Positions 18,425 to 27,568 of a stretch of 48,542 nucleotides of DNA are shown piece after piece. The stretch covers positions 1 through 48,542 of the forward strand of contig WGOB01000082.1 of assembly GCA_016124255.1 (NCBI GenBank), read 5' to 3'. The notes under the pieces were generated by a model, which saw only the letters and a list, made by a program, of their open reading frames with translations, ran no database searches and had not been told where the DNA came from. Origin of the DNA: Alphaproteobacteria bacterium. Lineage in GTDB: Bacteria; Pseudomonadota; Alphaproteobacteria; Caulobacterales; Aquidulcibacteraceae. The translations under genes were made by a program, and so were the position numbers. How positions within the stretch are numbered: position 1 is the first letter of the stretch; every line of letters starts with the position of its first letter.

Positions 18425-18791
18425 GAGAAATCCGGATTCGCCGGCAGACGGTTCGGCACGGCGGAGACGGCCACTGCTCTCTGGGCAGTCAAGATCGAAG
18501 CCGCTACTCCCGCGTGCACTCGATGGTCTGCAGTTCATGCCGTACCGTAGCGCTTCTTCAATCGCCCGGCATCCTATGGAAATCCATGAATGCGCCTCCG
18601 GGGCCGAACCGGGCCATCAAGGGTCGACTGCCGTATTGGCGGCAAGGATATCCTTTCCCAGTCCGCAGCCTGACCGCCATCTGCCGGCGGCTTCCGTGCC
18701 CGGTCTGCAGGACAGCGAGGATACATACTGAAAGTAGAGCGCGTCTTCGCCGCAAGGGTACTCCGGCCTGTCCGGGCACGGGCATCCGGGC
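18425..18791. other. 367-base leader of the response-regulator operon, no gene recognised
   Basis: The stretch lies between the kinase stop and the kinase relic; none of the open frames resembles a protein. It holds a 14-base near-palindrome at 18575-18588, a perfect palindrome AAGGATATCCTT at 18644-18655, and an inverted repeat GCCG-6-CGGC just beside it. These may be regulator sites for the operon that starts at 18281. Confidence 0.45.
18575..18588. promoter_or_regulatory. palindromic site TATGGAAATCCATG
   Basis: A 14-base near-palindrome (arms TATGG and CCATG around four A/T bases), about 300 bases upstream of the first response-regulator start. A close relative, CATGGAAAACCATG, lies upstream of the kinase gene at 21337-21350, and flanking bases (GCATC on one side, AATGC on the other) also agree. 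The shared pattern in front of kinase and regulators suggests a binding site for one of the FixJ-type proteins (inference). Confidence 0.45.
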
Positions 18792-21218
18792 TCACGACGT
18801 CTCGGTCACTGCCAGCGGAAGCGTGAAGGCGACCGTCCCCCCTCGATCGTCGTTGTTGACCGCCCAGAGACGGCCGCCGTGCGATTCAACGATCGAGCGG
18901 CAGATGGCCAGCCCCATCCCCATGCCCTGCTGCTTCGTCGTGAAGAACGGTTCGAAGACGCGCTCGGCATCCGCGAAGCCTCCGCCGGAGTCGGTAACCT
19001 CGACGCGGATCGCGTCGGTACCGTCGCGGCACGAGCTGATCCAGAGGGTCCGAACGCCGTCGAGCAGTCCGTCCATGGCCTCGATCCCGTTCCGGAGCAG
19101 GTTCACCATCACCTGCTGCACCTGGACCCGATCGAGCGCAACCAGCGGCAGGCCGGGATTCAGGTTGGTCTCGAGCCGGATGACCTTGGCCGTGATCTCG
19201 TCCGCCATGAGCCTGCAGACCTCGCTGATCAGGCGATTGACGTCCTCGGGCGATCTCGCCTGCGGCGAATGACGGAAAAGCGCGCGGACCCTGCCGATCA
19301 CCTCCGCCGCCGAGTTTGCGTCCCGGATGATCCGCTCGGCCGTGATCTTTGCCCGGTCCAGGTTCGGGGGATCGGCAGAGAGCCATCGATGGCAGGCATG
19401 GGAGTTGGCGACGATCGCCGCCAGCGGCTGGTTCACTTCGTGAGCGATCGTCGCCGAGAGCTCGGCCAGGCTTGCAGCCTGGCTCTGCCGGGCAAGGCTT
19501 TCGTGGGCCGCGCGCAGCGCCTCCTGTGCACGCACCTCGTCTTCGATGTCGATCGACGCGATGTACCATTGGACGATCGCACCGGAGGAATCGCGCAACG
19601 GCTGGGCGCGTGCCTCGATCCAACGATAGACGCCCTGCTTGTCGCGACGGCGGAACCGATTGACGAACGCTTCGCCATTGGCAAATCCGTTCGACGCCCT
19701 TTCGAACATGGTCGGGAAGTCGTCCGGATGCGCCAGGTCTTTCGCGAGGGCGTTGAAGTCCTCGATGTGCGACAGCGGCGATCCTACCTGCTCGAGGTAC
19801 CGCTTGCTGGCGTAGGTCATTTTTCCTGACGGCGAGAAGCTCAGGATATTGACCGGCATGGCGTCGACCAGTTCCTGGAGTCCCCGCTCCCTCTCCCGCA
19901 GCGCTTCCTCGGCACGCACCTGATCGTCGATGTCGTGGCATAGGCCGTACCACTGGACAATCCGCTGACCCTCGTCACGCAACGGATTGGCGGCGCTCGA
20001 CATCCAGCGATAGGCGCCGTCGAAACGCCGCAGCCGATAGCGCATTCGGAACGGCTCGCCGGTGGCGAGCGAGCGCCTGAGGGTACCCCTGAATTTCTCT
20101 GCTTCCTCGGGATGCACGGCCTCGCTGAGCGCCTCCAATCGGCTCATGCCCGGCTTGTCGGTGTCCGGCACGTCCATTCCGAGGAATTCGACCATCCGTC
20201 TGTTGAAGAAGATCGGCTCGCCGTCGGGGTTCAGACGCCAGAGATGGCTCGGGACCATGCCCACGAGTTGCGAGAACTCCCACTCCCGGTCGCGCAACGC
20301 GTCCACGTTCTGGCGCAGCGTGACCAGCGCCTGCTGATGCTGACGGGAGATGGCGGCCACGATGAGGGCGGAGAACGCCGAGATCGCCAGAAACAGATGC
20401 AGCATGACCTGCTTCTCCTTCTGGGACTCGGGATCGCCGGCGAACTGGCTGGCGCCGGAGATCGTGAACACCGCCGTGATCAGCGCGAGCAGGGCCAGAG
20501 TGATGGCGGCGCCCTTGAATTCGAAACGCACCGACGCCCAGAGAAGAGGCGGCATGATCATGTAGGCGAACGGCAGGTAGCCGCTCAGGGACAGCGCCGC
20601 GACGCCGAGAAAGATCAGTCCCAGGACGGATGCTTCGCCCCATCGCTTGGCGGACAGTGCAGCGGCGCCACGCCAGTTCTGGAACACGACCAGCGCCAGG
20701 GGTGCGACGATCAGCACCCCGGTGGCATCTCCGATCCACCATAGCGGCCAGGCGGCCGTGAACGATTGCGACTGGATGCCGAACCAGGCGAGCGTCGCGC
20801 TGCCCACCGTCGCGCTCACGACCGGGGCCGCTCCTGCACCCATCACGACGAAAACGAGGACCTCGCGCAGGGTCTCCAGTCGGACCGGACGGCCGCAGAA
20901 GCGATGCACGAGCCAAGCGCCGGCCATCGCCTCGAGCGCGTTCCCGGCATAGATCAGGACGGCGGCCGGCAAGGGGCTGTGGAACCACAATGCGTTGCCG
21001 GCGAGTTCAGACAGACAACCGACCCCCACCCACCAGGGCCAGCTCGGTCCGGAGGCGAGGACGAGCGTCGCGATGAACAATCCGGCCGGCGGCCAGATGG
21101 AAATCCCGGTTCCGGGCACGATCGCCAGAGACTGAGCGAACCCGCAACCCAGCACATACGCTGCGGAGAACAGGCCCAAGTACATCAATCGAGGTCGATG
21201 CAACCAGACGCTTGTCAT
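18792..21218 (-). CDS. MASE1-PAS-PAS sensor histidine kinase
   Basis: An 808-residue membrane sensor kinase. Residues 1-300 hold about eight membrane helices of the MASE1 sensor type (GTGISIWPPAGLF, WWIGDATGVLIVAPLAL). Two PAS/PAC units follow (about 320-440 and 450-575; PAC ends IVQWYGLCHDIDD and IVQWYIASIDIED). The kinase core has the H-box SATIAHEVNQPLAAI, N-box NLLRNGIEAM, G1 DSGGGF, F-box FEPFFTTK and G2 GMGMGLAICRSI. It is the FixL/DctB-like HPK4 type that normally pairs with FixJ- or NtrC-type partners, here presumably the regulators at 16548-18281. The ligand is unknown. Confidence 0.92.
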   Translation of the reverse strand: MTSVWLHRPRLMYLGLFSAAYVLGCGFAQSLAIVPGTGISIWPPAGLFIATLVLASGPSWPWWVGVGCLSELAGNALWFHSPLPAAVLIYAGNALEAMAGAWLVHRFCGRPVRLETLREVLVFVVMGAGAAPVVSATVGSATLAWFGIQSQSFTAAWPLWWIGDATGVLIVAPLALVVFQNWRGAAALSAKRWGEASVLGLIFLGVAALSLSGYLPFAYMIMPPLLWASVRFEFKGAAITLALLALITAVFTISGASQFAGDPESQKEKQVMLHLFLAISAFSALIVAAISRQHQQALVTLRQNVDALRDREWEFSQLVGMVPSHLWRLNPDGEPIFFNRRMVEFLGMDVPDTDKPGMSRLEALSEAVHPEEAEKFRGTLRRSLATGEPFRMRYRLRRFDGAYRWMSSAANPLRDEGQRIVQWYGLCHDIDDQVRAEEALRERERGLQELVDAMPVNILSFSPSGKMTYASKRYLEQVGSPLSHIEDFNALAKDLAHPDDFPTMFERASNGFANGEAFVNRFRRRDKQGVYRWIEARAQPLRDSSGAIVQWYIASIDIEDEVRAQEALRAAHESLARQSQAASLAELSATIAHEVNQPLAAIVANSHACHRWLSADPPNLDRAKITAERIIRDANSAAEVIGRVRALFRHSPQARSPEDVNRLISEVCRLMADEITAKVIRLETNLNPGLPLVALDRVQVQQVMVNLLRNGIEAMDGLLDGVRTLWISSCRDGTDAIRVEVTDSGGGFADAERVFEPFFTTKQQGMGMGLAICRSIVESHGGRLWAVNNDDRGGTVAFTLPLAVTETS

Positions 21219-21336
21219 CGGCAGCTCCTAGCGGACAAAGAACGCCCCGGGACGCCGTCGATGTCTGCTCAATACCTCGATGTCAGGGCCAGGCCTCCCG
21301 TGCTGATCATAGTTTGCCCGGTCACCGCCCGCATCT

Positions 21337-21350
21337 CATGGAAAACCATG
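21337..21350. promoter_or_regulatory. perfect palindrome CATGGAAAACCATG upstream of the kinase gene
   Basis: A perfect 14-base inverted repeat with 5-base arms and a 4-A centre. It lies about 120 bases before the kinase start and just beyond the stop of the EAL gene. It matches the site at 18575-18588. A regulator dimer site in the kinase promoter is the simplest reading. Confidence 0.5.
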
Positions 21351-21414
21351 CAATGCACGGCAGTGCCGGTGTCATTGATCACTCCAAGAACAACCAGGAC
21401 GAGCGAATCCCGCC

Positions 21415-22518
21415 TCAGCCCGCGCCAACCCGGCCGAGCGTGACGACACGGCCCCCTGGAGCCACGGCAGGCCGCGGCCGCCCGTCGGTCAGATGCAGGA
21501 CGAGATCCGAGAGCGTCATGGCGCCGGCACCATCGGATCCCTGCATCAGGCCGATGCCGATGTCACGGAGCCTGGCCACGGTGACCACGTCCTCGACGCC
21601 ATTGGCGACCACTTCGGCCCCCAGGGTCTCGGCCAGCGCGACGGCACATCCCGCGATGGCCTGCGCGACCGGATCGGACAGAAGTCCCTCGACCACGGCG
21701 CGGTCGAGTTTGATCTGCGAGAATGGAAGGGACTCGATCACCCGCATCGACGCGCCGCCCGCCCCGAAGCCGTCGAGCGCGATCGACACTCCCCTCGCGT
21801 TCAGGGCCACCGCGACCGCCTGCGCCAGATCGTTCCGCCGCATGGCGACGCTCTCGGCGACCTCGACGCCGATCCGGTCGACGGCGATGCCTTCGCGGCG
21901 GCACGCTTCCTCGACCTCGCGCACGAGGTCGAGATGCTGGAAGTCCCCGGCCGCGACGTTGACCGAAACCCGAATCTCCCGCCCCAGGTCCTTGCTGAAG
22001 CGGACGGCGGCCGCCGCGGCGGCGATCATGCGGCCGGTGATCCGGTGCAGCCGCCCGCTGCTCTCCATGAACGGGACGAACTCATCCGGCAGGCGGACCC
22101 GGCCCTCGGGGCCGATCCATCGCACGACCACCTCGGCGGCGACGATGCGCCCGGTCGCGACGTCCCGGATCGGATTGAAGTACGGAACGAAGTCGCCGAA
22201 CAGGATGCCGTCGTCGATCTCCGCAAGTCGGCCATGGTCGTCCGGATCGGAGACCGCCGTTCCCTGGACCCGTCGGAGACGGAGGCTGACATAGCTCGCG
22301 GCGATCACGCCCATGCCCAGCACCACGATCAGCAGGTCGGTTCGCCCGGGCGGCCAACCAAGGAATGCGATCAGCTGATCCTCGAAGCCCTGCCAGGTGA
22401 GCCCGACCAGGGCAAGGGCGGCATTGACCACGACGGTCACGCTGCCGATGGAACCAAGCGGCTTCGCTGCCTGGACTTCGCTGCCGACGGCGATATGTGG
22501 CTTGTGGACCGGACCCAT
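21415..22518 (-). CDS. membrane-anchored EAL-domain protein with degenerate active site
   Basis: A 367-residue protein with two membrane helices (about 24-41 and 62-79) and a cytoplasmic EAL domain from about residue 104. The fold is recognisable from YFNPIRDVATGRIVAAEVVVRW, VSVNVAAGDF, KLDRAVVEG and AETLGAEVVANGVED. The signature Glu is kept in AAEVVVRW, but the DDFGTG motif reads LDGFGAG (one metal Asp lost), and the usual AEGVE reads ANGVE. Hydrolysis of cyclic di-GMP is therefore doubtful; nucleotide binding or protein contact is more likely. Start ATG 22518 has AGGAG 6 bases upstream. No GGDEF domain is present. Confidence 0.8.
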   Translation of the reverse strand: MGPVHKPHIAVGSEVQAAKPLGSIGSVTVVVNAALALVGLTWQGFEDQLIAFLGWPPGRTDLLIVVLGMGVIAASYVSLRLRRVQGTAVSDPDDHGRLAEIDDGILFGDFVPYFNPIRDVATGRIVAAEVVVRWIGPEGRVRLPDEFVPFMESSGRLHRITGRMIAAAAAAVRFSKDLGREIRVSVNVAAGDFQHLDLVREVEEACRREGIAVDRIGVEVAESVAMRRNDLAQAVAVALNARGVSIALDGFGAGGASMRVIESLPFSQIKLDRAVVEGLLSDPVAQAIAGCAVALAETLGAEVVANGVEDVVTVARLRDIGIGLMQGSDGAGAMTLSDLVLHLTDGRPRPAVAPGGRVVTLGRVGAG

Positions 22519-22838
22519 CTCTCGCTCCTGTTTCCGGGGAACGCTGGCGCCGTCCCGGCCGACGCGCTTGTTCTTCGCCGGCGGGAACGAGATGCAGTCT
22601 GGGCGGTCCGGCGGGCAGGCCGCCATTGGACAGCCGGCTAGTCGATACCGACGATTTGTTGGAGTCACCTGCCCGAAGGTACAGGTCGGCCTCGCGAGCT
22701 TTGGTTCGTGTGCCCGTGATGCAACGGGTCGGCCGCGGCCGACGGCGATACGGAATCGATCACGGCGCCCGGATCCGGCCGCGGACGATGGCGTCCGCAG
22801 CCGGCGCCGAGCGCCGCTCTCATGCAGGGTCGTGTCGG
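22519..22838. other. 320-base intergenic region, no gene recognised
   Basis: The region separates the second Tat hydrolase (its stop is at 22839) from the EAL gene start, both on the minus strand. No frame resembles a protein. GTCGGCCGCGGCCGAC (22728-22743) is a perfect 16-base palindrome that could form a short stem, but in DNA this GC-rich it may be chance. The EAL gene promoter presumably lies here. Confidence 0.35.
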
Positions 22839-23825
22839 CTACGACCTTACGAAGCCGAGGAGATCCTGGTTGATCACCTCGGCATGGGTCGTGCACATGC
22901 CGTGCGGAAGGCTCTTGTAGACCTCGAGCGTGGCCTTCTTCAGCAGCTTGGCCGAAAGCAGCGCGGAGTCCGCGATCGGGACGATCTGGTCGTCGTCGCC
23001 GTGCATGACCAGCGTCGGCACCTCGACGGTCCTGAGGTCCTCGGTGAAGTCGGTCTCCGAGAACGCCTTGATGCCGTCGTAGTGCGCCTTGGCGCCGCCC
23101 ATCATGCCCTGGCGCCACCAGTTCTCCACGATCCCCTGGGACGCTTTCGCGCCGGGCCGGTTGAAGCCGTAGAACGGGCCGCCGGCGAGGTCGAGGTAGA
23201 ACTGGGACCGGTTGGCGGCAAGGGCCGCGCGGAGGCCGTCGAACACCTCGATCGCGAGGCCGCCGGGATTGGCCGGCGTCTTGACCATGATCGGCGGCAC
23301 CGCGCCGATCAGCACCAGCTTGGCGACCCGGCCCGCCTTCTGGCCGTGCCGGGCGACGTAGTGGAGGGCCTCGCCGCCGCCGGTCGAGTGGCCGATGTGG
23401 ATGGCGTTGCGCAGGTCGAGGTGCTCGACCACCGCCGCAGCGTCCGCGGCATAGTGGTCCATGTCGTGGCCGTCGCCGACCTGGGTCGAGCGGCCGTGGC
23501 CGCGCCGGTCGTGGGCCACCACGCGATAGCCCTGCGAGACGAAGAACAGCATCTGCGTGTCCCAGTCGTCGCTGCTCAGCGGCCAGCCGTGATGGAAGAC
23601 CAGGGGCTGGGCGGTCTTCGGCCCCCAGTCCTTGTAGAAGATCTCGACGCCGTCCTTGGTGGTGATCGTGCTCATGACTTCGGCTCCTCTCTCCGAGCTG
23701 TGCGGGCGGGTTGCGTAGGAATAGGCGGCGGCCGGCACCAAGGCGGTTCCGGCGACCGCGATTGCGGCTGCGGTCAGGAGGTCTCGGCGAGACGTTCCCA
23801 GGTCCGAAGCGTGCTTTTCGGCCAT
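22839..23825 (-). CDS. Tat-exported alpha/beta hydrolase (non-heme chloroperoxidase-like), copy 2
   Basis: A 328-residue paralogue of the hydrolase at 3581-4555. From MSTITTKDG onward the two are nearly identical, including HHGWPLS, nucleophile motif [17 protein letters not shown] and [10 protein letters not shown]. The leader is different in sequence but also twin-arginine ([17 protein letters not shown]). GGAG precedes the ATG at 23825. An internal AGGAG (23688-23684) stands 8 bases before in-frame ATG 23675 (codon 51), as in copy 1. It lies 72 bases downstream of an SDR on the same strand. A recent duplication with separately acquired leaders, or leader divergence after duplication, are both possible. 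Confidence 0.87.
   Translation of the reverse strand: MAEKHASDLGTSRRDLLTAAAIAVAGTALVPAAAYSYATRPHSSERGAEVMSTITTKDGVEIFYKDWGPKTAQPLVFHHGWPLSSDDWDTQMLFFVSQGYRVVAHDRRGHGRSTQVGDGHDMDHYAADAAAVVEHLDLRNAIHIGHSTGGGEALHYVARHGQKAGRVAKLVLIGAVPPIMVKTPANPGGLAIEVFDGLRAALAANRSQFYLDLAGGPFYGFNRPGAKASQGIVENWWRQGMMGGAKAHYDGIKAFSETDFTEDLRTVEVPTLVMHGDDDQIVPIADSALLSAKLLKKATLEVYKSLPHGMCTTHAEVINQDLLGFVRS
23673..23688 (-). promoter_or_regulatory. internal ribosome site and ATG inside Tat hydrolase copy 2
   Basis: AGGAG (23688-23684) and ATG (23675-23673), 8 bases apart, lie in frame at codon 51 right after the leader. The bases between them match those in copy 1 (GCCGAAGTC). A leaderless cytoplasmic form could be made from here. 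Confidence 0.5.
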
Positions 23826-23897
23826 GTCCGTATCTCCAGGTGAATATGCGAAGACTTGTCGCCGCGTCGGTGCGTGGCCGGCGCGTGGCGGTGCCCG

Positions 23898-24647
23898 CTA
23901 GACGAGCGCCATCCCGCCATCGACCGGCAGGTCGATGCCGTTGACGAAGCTGCTGGCACCAGACGCGAGGAACAGCGCCGCCCGCGCGATCTCGTCGGCC
24001 TCGCCGAACCGACCGCTCGGGATCATGTCGGCCATCATCCTGGCGAAGCCCGGCCGGTCCTCGTCGGATATCCCGAGCTTGCCGAGGATGGCGGTATCGA
24101 CCGGCCCGGGACTCAGAACATTGACGCGGATCCTCCTGGCCTTCAGTTCGAGGGCCCAACTGCGGGCGAACGCCGCGATCGCAGCCTTGGTGCCGGCGTA
24201 GACCGCGTGGTTCGCAAGGACCTTCCTGGAAGCCAGCGACCCGATCAGGACCACGCTGCCGCCGTCCCGGATGACCGGCAGAAGTGCCTGCGTGCTGAAG
24301 AACAGGCCGCGCGTGTTGACCGCGAACTGCTGGTCATACGCCTCGACCGTCACATCGCTGGACTGCGCCAGGCTGATCACCCCGGCATTGGCGACATAGA
24401 TGTCGGCGCCGCCGAACCGCCAGTGGATCTCGTTCGCCAACTGCTTGTGGTGATCGAGATCCGCGATGTCGCCCGTGATCCCTACCGCCCCAATGCCGAT
24501 CTCCGCGACCGCGGCATCGAGGGCTTCCTTCCTGCGGCCGGTGATGACCACCTGAGCGCCCTGTTCCACGAACAGCCGTGCCGTCGCCTTGCCGATCCCG
24601 CTGTTGCCGCCGGTGATGACGGCGACCTTTCCGTCCAGACTTCGCAT
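23898..24647 (-). CDS. short-chain dehydrogenase/reductase
   Basis: A 249-residue classical SDR with TGGNSGIG near residue 12, an NADP-type Arg pair in ITGRRKE, the NAG motif in YVANAGVIS, Ser in LIGSLAS, catalytic YAGTK, and the ending VNGIDLPVDGGMALV. The ATG at 24647 has AAGGAAG upstream. It resembles SDRs of the YciK/FabG-like group that are often next to hydrolases and TetR/LysR regulators. The substrate is unknown. It precedes Tat hydrolase copy 2 on the same strand and may be cotranscribed with it. Confidence 0.9.
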   Translation of the reverse strand: MRSLDGKVAVITGGNSGIGKATARLFVEQGAQVVITGRRKEALDAAVAEIGIGAVGITGDIADLDHHKQLANEIHWRFGGADIYVANAGVISLAQSSDVTVEAYDQQFAVNTRGLFFSTQALLPVIRDGGSVVLIGSLASRKVLANHAVYAGTKAAIAAFARSWALELKARRIRVNVLSPGPVDTAILGKLGISDEDRPGFARMMADMIPSGRFGEADEIARAALFLASGASSFVNGIDLPVDGGMALV

Positions 24648-25083
24648 CGGTGCTTCCTTGTCGATCGCGGTCCGCGGGTTCGGTCGCCGACCGGCAGACC
24701 CCGCCCCGAACTGCACCGATACTTGTGGTCCGGGGTGCCGCGGCGGTATCGCACCTAGGCATAGGTTCTGCCGGCCATTGGGTTGATGGCCCTATGCGCA
24801 TGGAGAGGCCAGCCGGCACACATGGACAGGTCCGGCGGCGGTGCCGGATCGTCTCCGGATCGTCGCCCGCCGCACTGCCCGTCCGGGTCTGACCAAAGCT
24901 CAGGATCACCTGGCGAAGCGCTATCGCGACCTATCCGTCGGCACAGTTTCGCCGCCCCGCCGGGTGACGCGATCATCCGCGCCGATCCCGAGCAAGCCTC
25001 CCTGAACCGGGGCTTGCCGATGCCGGCCGCCCCACGCACGGCGGGAAGCGGACGGTCCCGACAGCGAGCAACGGAGTCCTCAC
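24648..25083. other. 436-base divergent intergenic region, no gene recognised
   Basis: The region separates the SDR (-) from the NDH-2-like flavoprotein (+) and should hold both promoters. Open frames here are arginine/proline-rich and look like chance frames of GC-rich DNA. No EcfG-type site, clear palindrome or RNA structure was noticed. Confidence 0.4.
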
Positions 25084-26295
25084 ATGCTACAGCGGATTGT
25101 CATCATCGGTGCCGGCTTCGCCGGCATGTACGCGGCGCTGTCCGCAGCCCGCCTGCGCCACGCCAACGGCGTTTCGCCCAAAGACCTCGAGATCGCGCTG
25201 GTCGCCCCGGAACCCACGCTGGTCGTTCGGCCCCGGCTCTACGAGCCCGATCCGGAGACCCTGACGGCTCCGCTCGGGGATGTCCTGAAGGCCGTCGACG
25301 TGCTCTACGTCCAGGGCCGCGTCGAAGCCATCGACACGAATGCTGGATCGGTCGAGGCCGTCGACCCCCAGGGACAGGCTTTCGCACTGGCATACGACCG
25401 GCTGGTGCTCGCCACCGGTAGCCGGCTGTTCCGCCCGCCCGTACCGGGCCTCGCCGAACACGGCTTCAGCGTCGACCAGCTCGGCGACGCGATCGCACTC
25501 GACCTGCACCTGAAGGACCTCGCCGCTCGACCGGAGACAACCGCCCGCAACACGGTCGTCGTCGCCGGCGGCGGCTTCACCGGCATCGAGGTGGCGACGG
25601 AAATGCCCGCGCGGCTCCGTGCCGTCCTTGGCGAGGGGACGCAGGTGCGCGTCGTCATCGTCGATCGCGGCGAAGCGATCGCCCCCGACATGGGGCCGGG
25701 GCCGCGCCCGATCATCGAGAGCGCCATGCGGGACCTCGGTGTGGAGACGCGCCTCGGTGCCGGCGTCGAAGCATTGGACGGGACCAGGGTGACGCTGACC
25801 AGCGGCGAGTTCATCGAGAGCGAGACCGTGATCTGGGCGGCGGGCATGCGCGCCAGCCCCCTGACCGAGCAGGTAGCCGCCGAACGCGACCGGTTCGGAC
25901 GCCTGATCGTCGACCCGCAGCTGCGCGTGCCCGGGGCCCCGTCGGTCTTCGCCGCCGGCGACACCGCCCAGGCGGCGACCGACGATCTCGGGCACAGCTC
26001 GCTGATGTCGTGCCAGCATGCGAACCGCCTCGGTGCCGTTGCCGGCTACAACGCGGCGGCGGATCTGCTGGGAATTCCGACCGAACCGTATCGCCAGAAG
26101 AACTACGTGACCTGTCTCGATCTCGGCGGCGCTGGCGCGGTGTTCACCAGGGGCTGGGACCGTGCGGTCGAGATGACCGGCGACAAGGCGAAGGCGACCA
26201 AGGTCGAGATCAACACGAAGTGGATCTACCCGCCGGCGGCAGACAGGGAGGCTGCCTTCGCCGCAGCGGAGTGGGCGCGCCTGGTCGACTACTGA
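25084..26295 (+). CDS. NDH-2-like NAD(P)/FAD-dependent oxidoreductase
   Basis: A 403-residue two-dinucleotide-fold flavoprotein. The FAD motif IVIIGAGFAGMYAA is at the N-terminus, the NAD(P) motif VVVAGGGFTGIEVA near residue 160, and the second FAD motif PSVFAAGDTAQA near 295. ATGSRLFRPP is the usual ATG motif. The layout matches type II NADH dehydrogenase and related quinone reductases. No membrane helix is evident, though NDH-2 proteins bind the membrane by amphipathic C-terminal helices. It lacks cysteines of the disulfide-reductase type. It is convergent with the methyltransferase; no partner genes are visible. Confidence 0.87.
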   Translation: MLQRIVIIGAGFAGMYAALSAARLRHANGVSPKDLEIALVAPEPTLVVRPRLYEPDPETLTAPLGDVLKAVDVLYVQGRVEAIDTNAGSVEAVDPQGQAFALAYDRLVLATGSRLFRPPVPGLAEHGFSVDQLGDAIALDLHLKDLAARPETTARNTVVVAGGGFTGIEVATEMPARLRAVLGEGTQVRVVIVDRGEAIAPDMGPGPRPIIESAMRDLGVETRLGAGVEALDGTRVTLTSGEFIESETVIWAAGMRASPLTEQVAAERDRFGRLIVDPQLRVPGAPSVFAAGDTAQAATDDLGHSSLMSCQHANRLGAVAGYNAAADLLGIPTEPYRQKNYVTCLDLGGAGAVFTRGWDRAVEMTGDKAKATKVEINTKWIYPPAADREAAFAAAEWARLVDY

Positions 26296-26447
26296 ACATC
26301 CGGATGGCCTGCGGGTTCGGGCGAACCACGCCCGCGCCCGTGGGCACCACGACCCGAACCGGACGGTCCGCCGGCGGCGTCACCTGCAATGGGCCAACCG
26401 GTGCCCCGCGCAGTGTTCGGCGCCGTGACCGACCCAAGCAGGCGAGG

Positions 26448-27434
26448 TCAAGGCGCCAGCCGTGCCCGGAACAATGTGCAGCCATCGGCGAGCCGGGTTC
26501 GGACGATACCGACGAAGCCGGCCTCGGTCATCCACGACCGGTACTGGCCCTCGGTATAGGATTCCCCGGCGCGATAGAGGTTCAGGAAGGTCAGGTTCAG
26601 GAAGACTCCCTCCGGAGGTCCGAGGCGGTCGTCGTCCACCACTCCCCATCCCGCCACGGCGATTTCCCCGCCGGCGTTCAAGCTCCGCGCCGCATTCAGG
26701 ATCGCGCTGCGGGCCTGGTTCGGCGGCATGACCTGAACGACCGCCTTGAGGATCGCCAGGTCGTGGCGGCCGCGCGAAGGCGCCAGCGTGATGTCCCCCT
26801 CCTCGACGGCCACGTCGGGCGCACCGTGTTCGGCCAGGATCTCCGGCGCGACGGCGGCGACGGCGGGCAGTTCCATCAACGTCGTGGCGAGGTGCGGCCA
26901 GCGTTCGCGCAACCCGGCGAGAATGGTGCCGGCACCGCCACCGATGTCGATGACCGAGCCGATCCCGGACAGATCCATCGCCTCGGCCAGCAGTCGGCCG
27001 AAGATCACGCCGCCCGGCGCAAGCTTGCGGCAGAAGGCCGCCGCGGCCGCAGGATCGGGATCCGCGAAGTCGTGCAGGGCGGCCGGGCGATTCTGCCGCA
27101 GCGAGTCCGCGGTCAGGAGGTCGGCGCCCCAGAGTTCGCGCAGCAGCGCGTGGTCGCTCCCGCGATAGGCGGGCTGCGCCGCGTCGAGAAAGGCCGCCGC
27201 TTCCGCGCTGTTGCGGAACTCGCCCGCCTCGACCTCCAGGAGGCCGATGCTGGCAAGGGCATAGAGCAGCCGCGACAATCGCTCCGGGTCGACTTCGAGC
27301 GTCGCCGCAAGTTCGCGGGCACTCGCCGGGCCGCGACCGAGCAACGTGAACAGATCGAGTTCCATCCCGGCGCGCATCGCCATAGCCGGCGCAACGTCCG
27401 CGATGAGCCGATCGATCCGGTCAGAGTTCACCAT
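26448..27434 (-). CDS. SAM-dependent O-methyltransferase (COMT/acetylserotonin family)
   Basis: A 328-residue protein with an N-terminal winged-helix dimerisation domain (SARELAATLEVDPERLSRLL to GEFRNSAEA) and a C-terminal class I methyltransferase domain. The SAM motif VIDIGGGAGTILAGL is near residue 165, followed by the conserved LKAVVQVMPPNQA and LNAGGEIAVAG segments. Homologues methylate small phenolics, carotenoid or polyketide intermediates. A catalytic His in the usual HxxH-like position before the Asp is not obvious here. No biosynthetic neighbours are present, so the substrate is open. Confidence 0.85.
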   Translation of the reverse strand: MVNSDRIDRLIADVAPAMAMRAGMELDLFTLLGRGPASARELAATLEVDPERLSRLLYALASIGLLEVEAGEFRNSAEAAAFLDAAQPAYRGSDHALLRELWGADLLTADSLRQNRPAALHDFADPDPAAAAAFCRKLAPGGVIFGRLLAEAMDLSGIGSVIDIGGGAGTILAGLRERWPHLATTLMELPAVAAVAPEILAEHGAPDVAVEEGDITLAPSRGRHDLAILKAVVQVMPPNQARSAILNAARSLNAGGEIAVAGWGVVDDDRLGPPEGVFLNLTFLNLYRAGESYTEGQYRSWMTEAGFVGIVRTRLADGCTLFRARLAP

Positions 27435-27568
27435 GAGGCTCGGGCGTCCGCGTCGATCGATTGCTTTGCGAGGTCAGAACCCCATGGCCGGCGCGGCGCT
27501 GACTTCCGGACGGCCCGATCCGCCGTGCGGGCCGGCCGAGACCATGGCCAGCCCGCACGTCACGTGAA

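Noticed and set aside
22728-22743. Perfect palindrome GTCGGCCGCGGCCGAC as a terminator or operator
   Set aside because: It is pure G/C-rich symmetry with little loop and no second copy; chance is a sufficient explanation.
22519-24159. Apparent giant fusion of the EAL protein with upstream sequence
   Set aside because: The upstream part is an out-of-frame reading of the SDR and second Tat hydrolase; the EAL gene has its own ATG and AGGAG at 22518.
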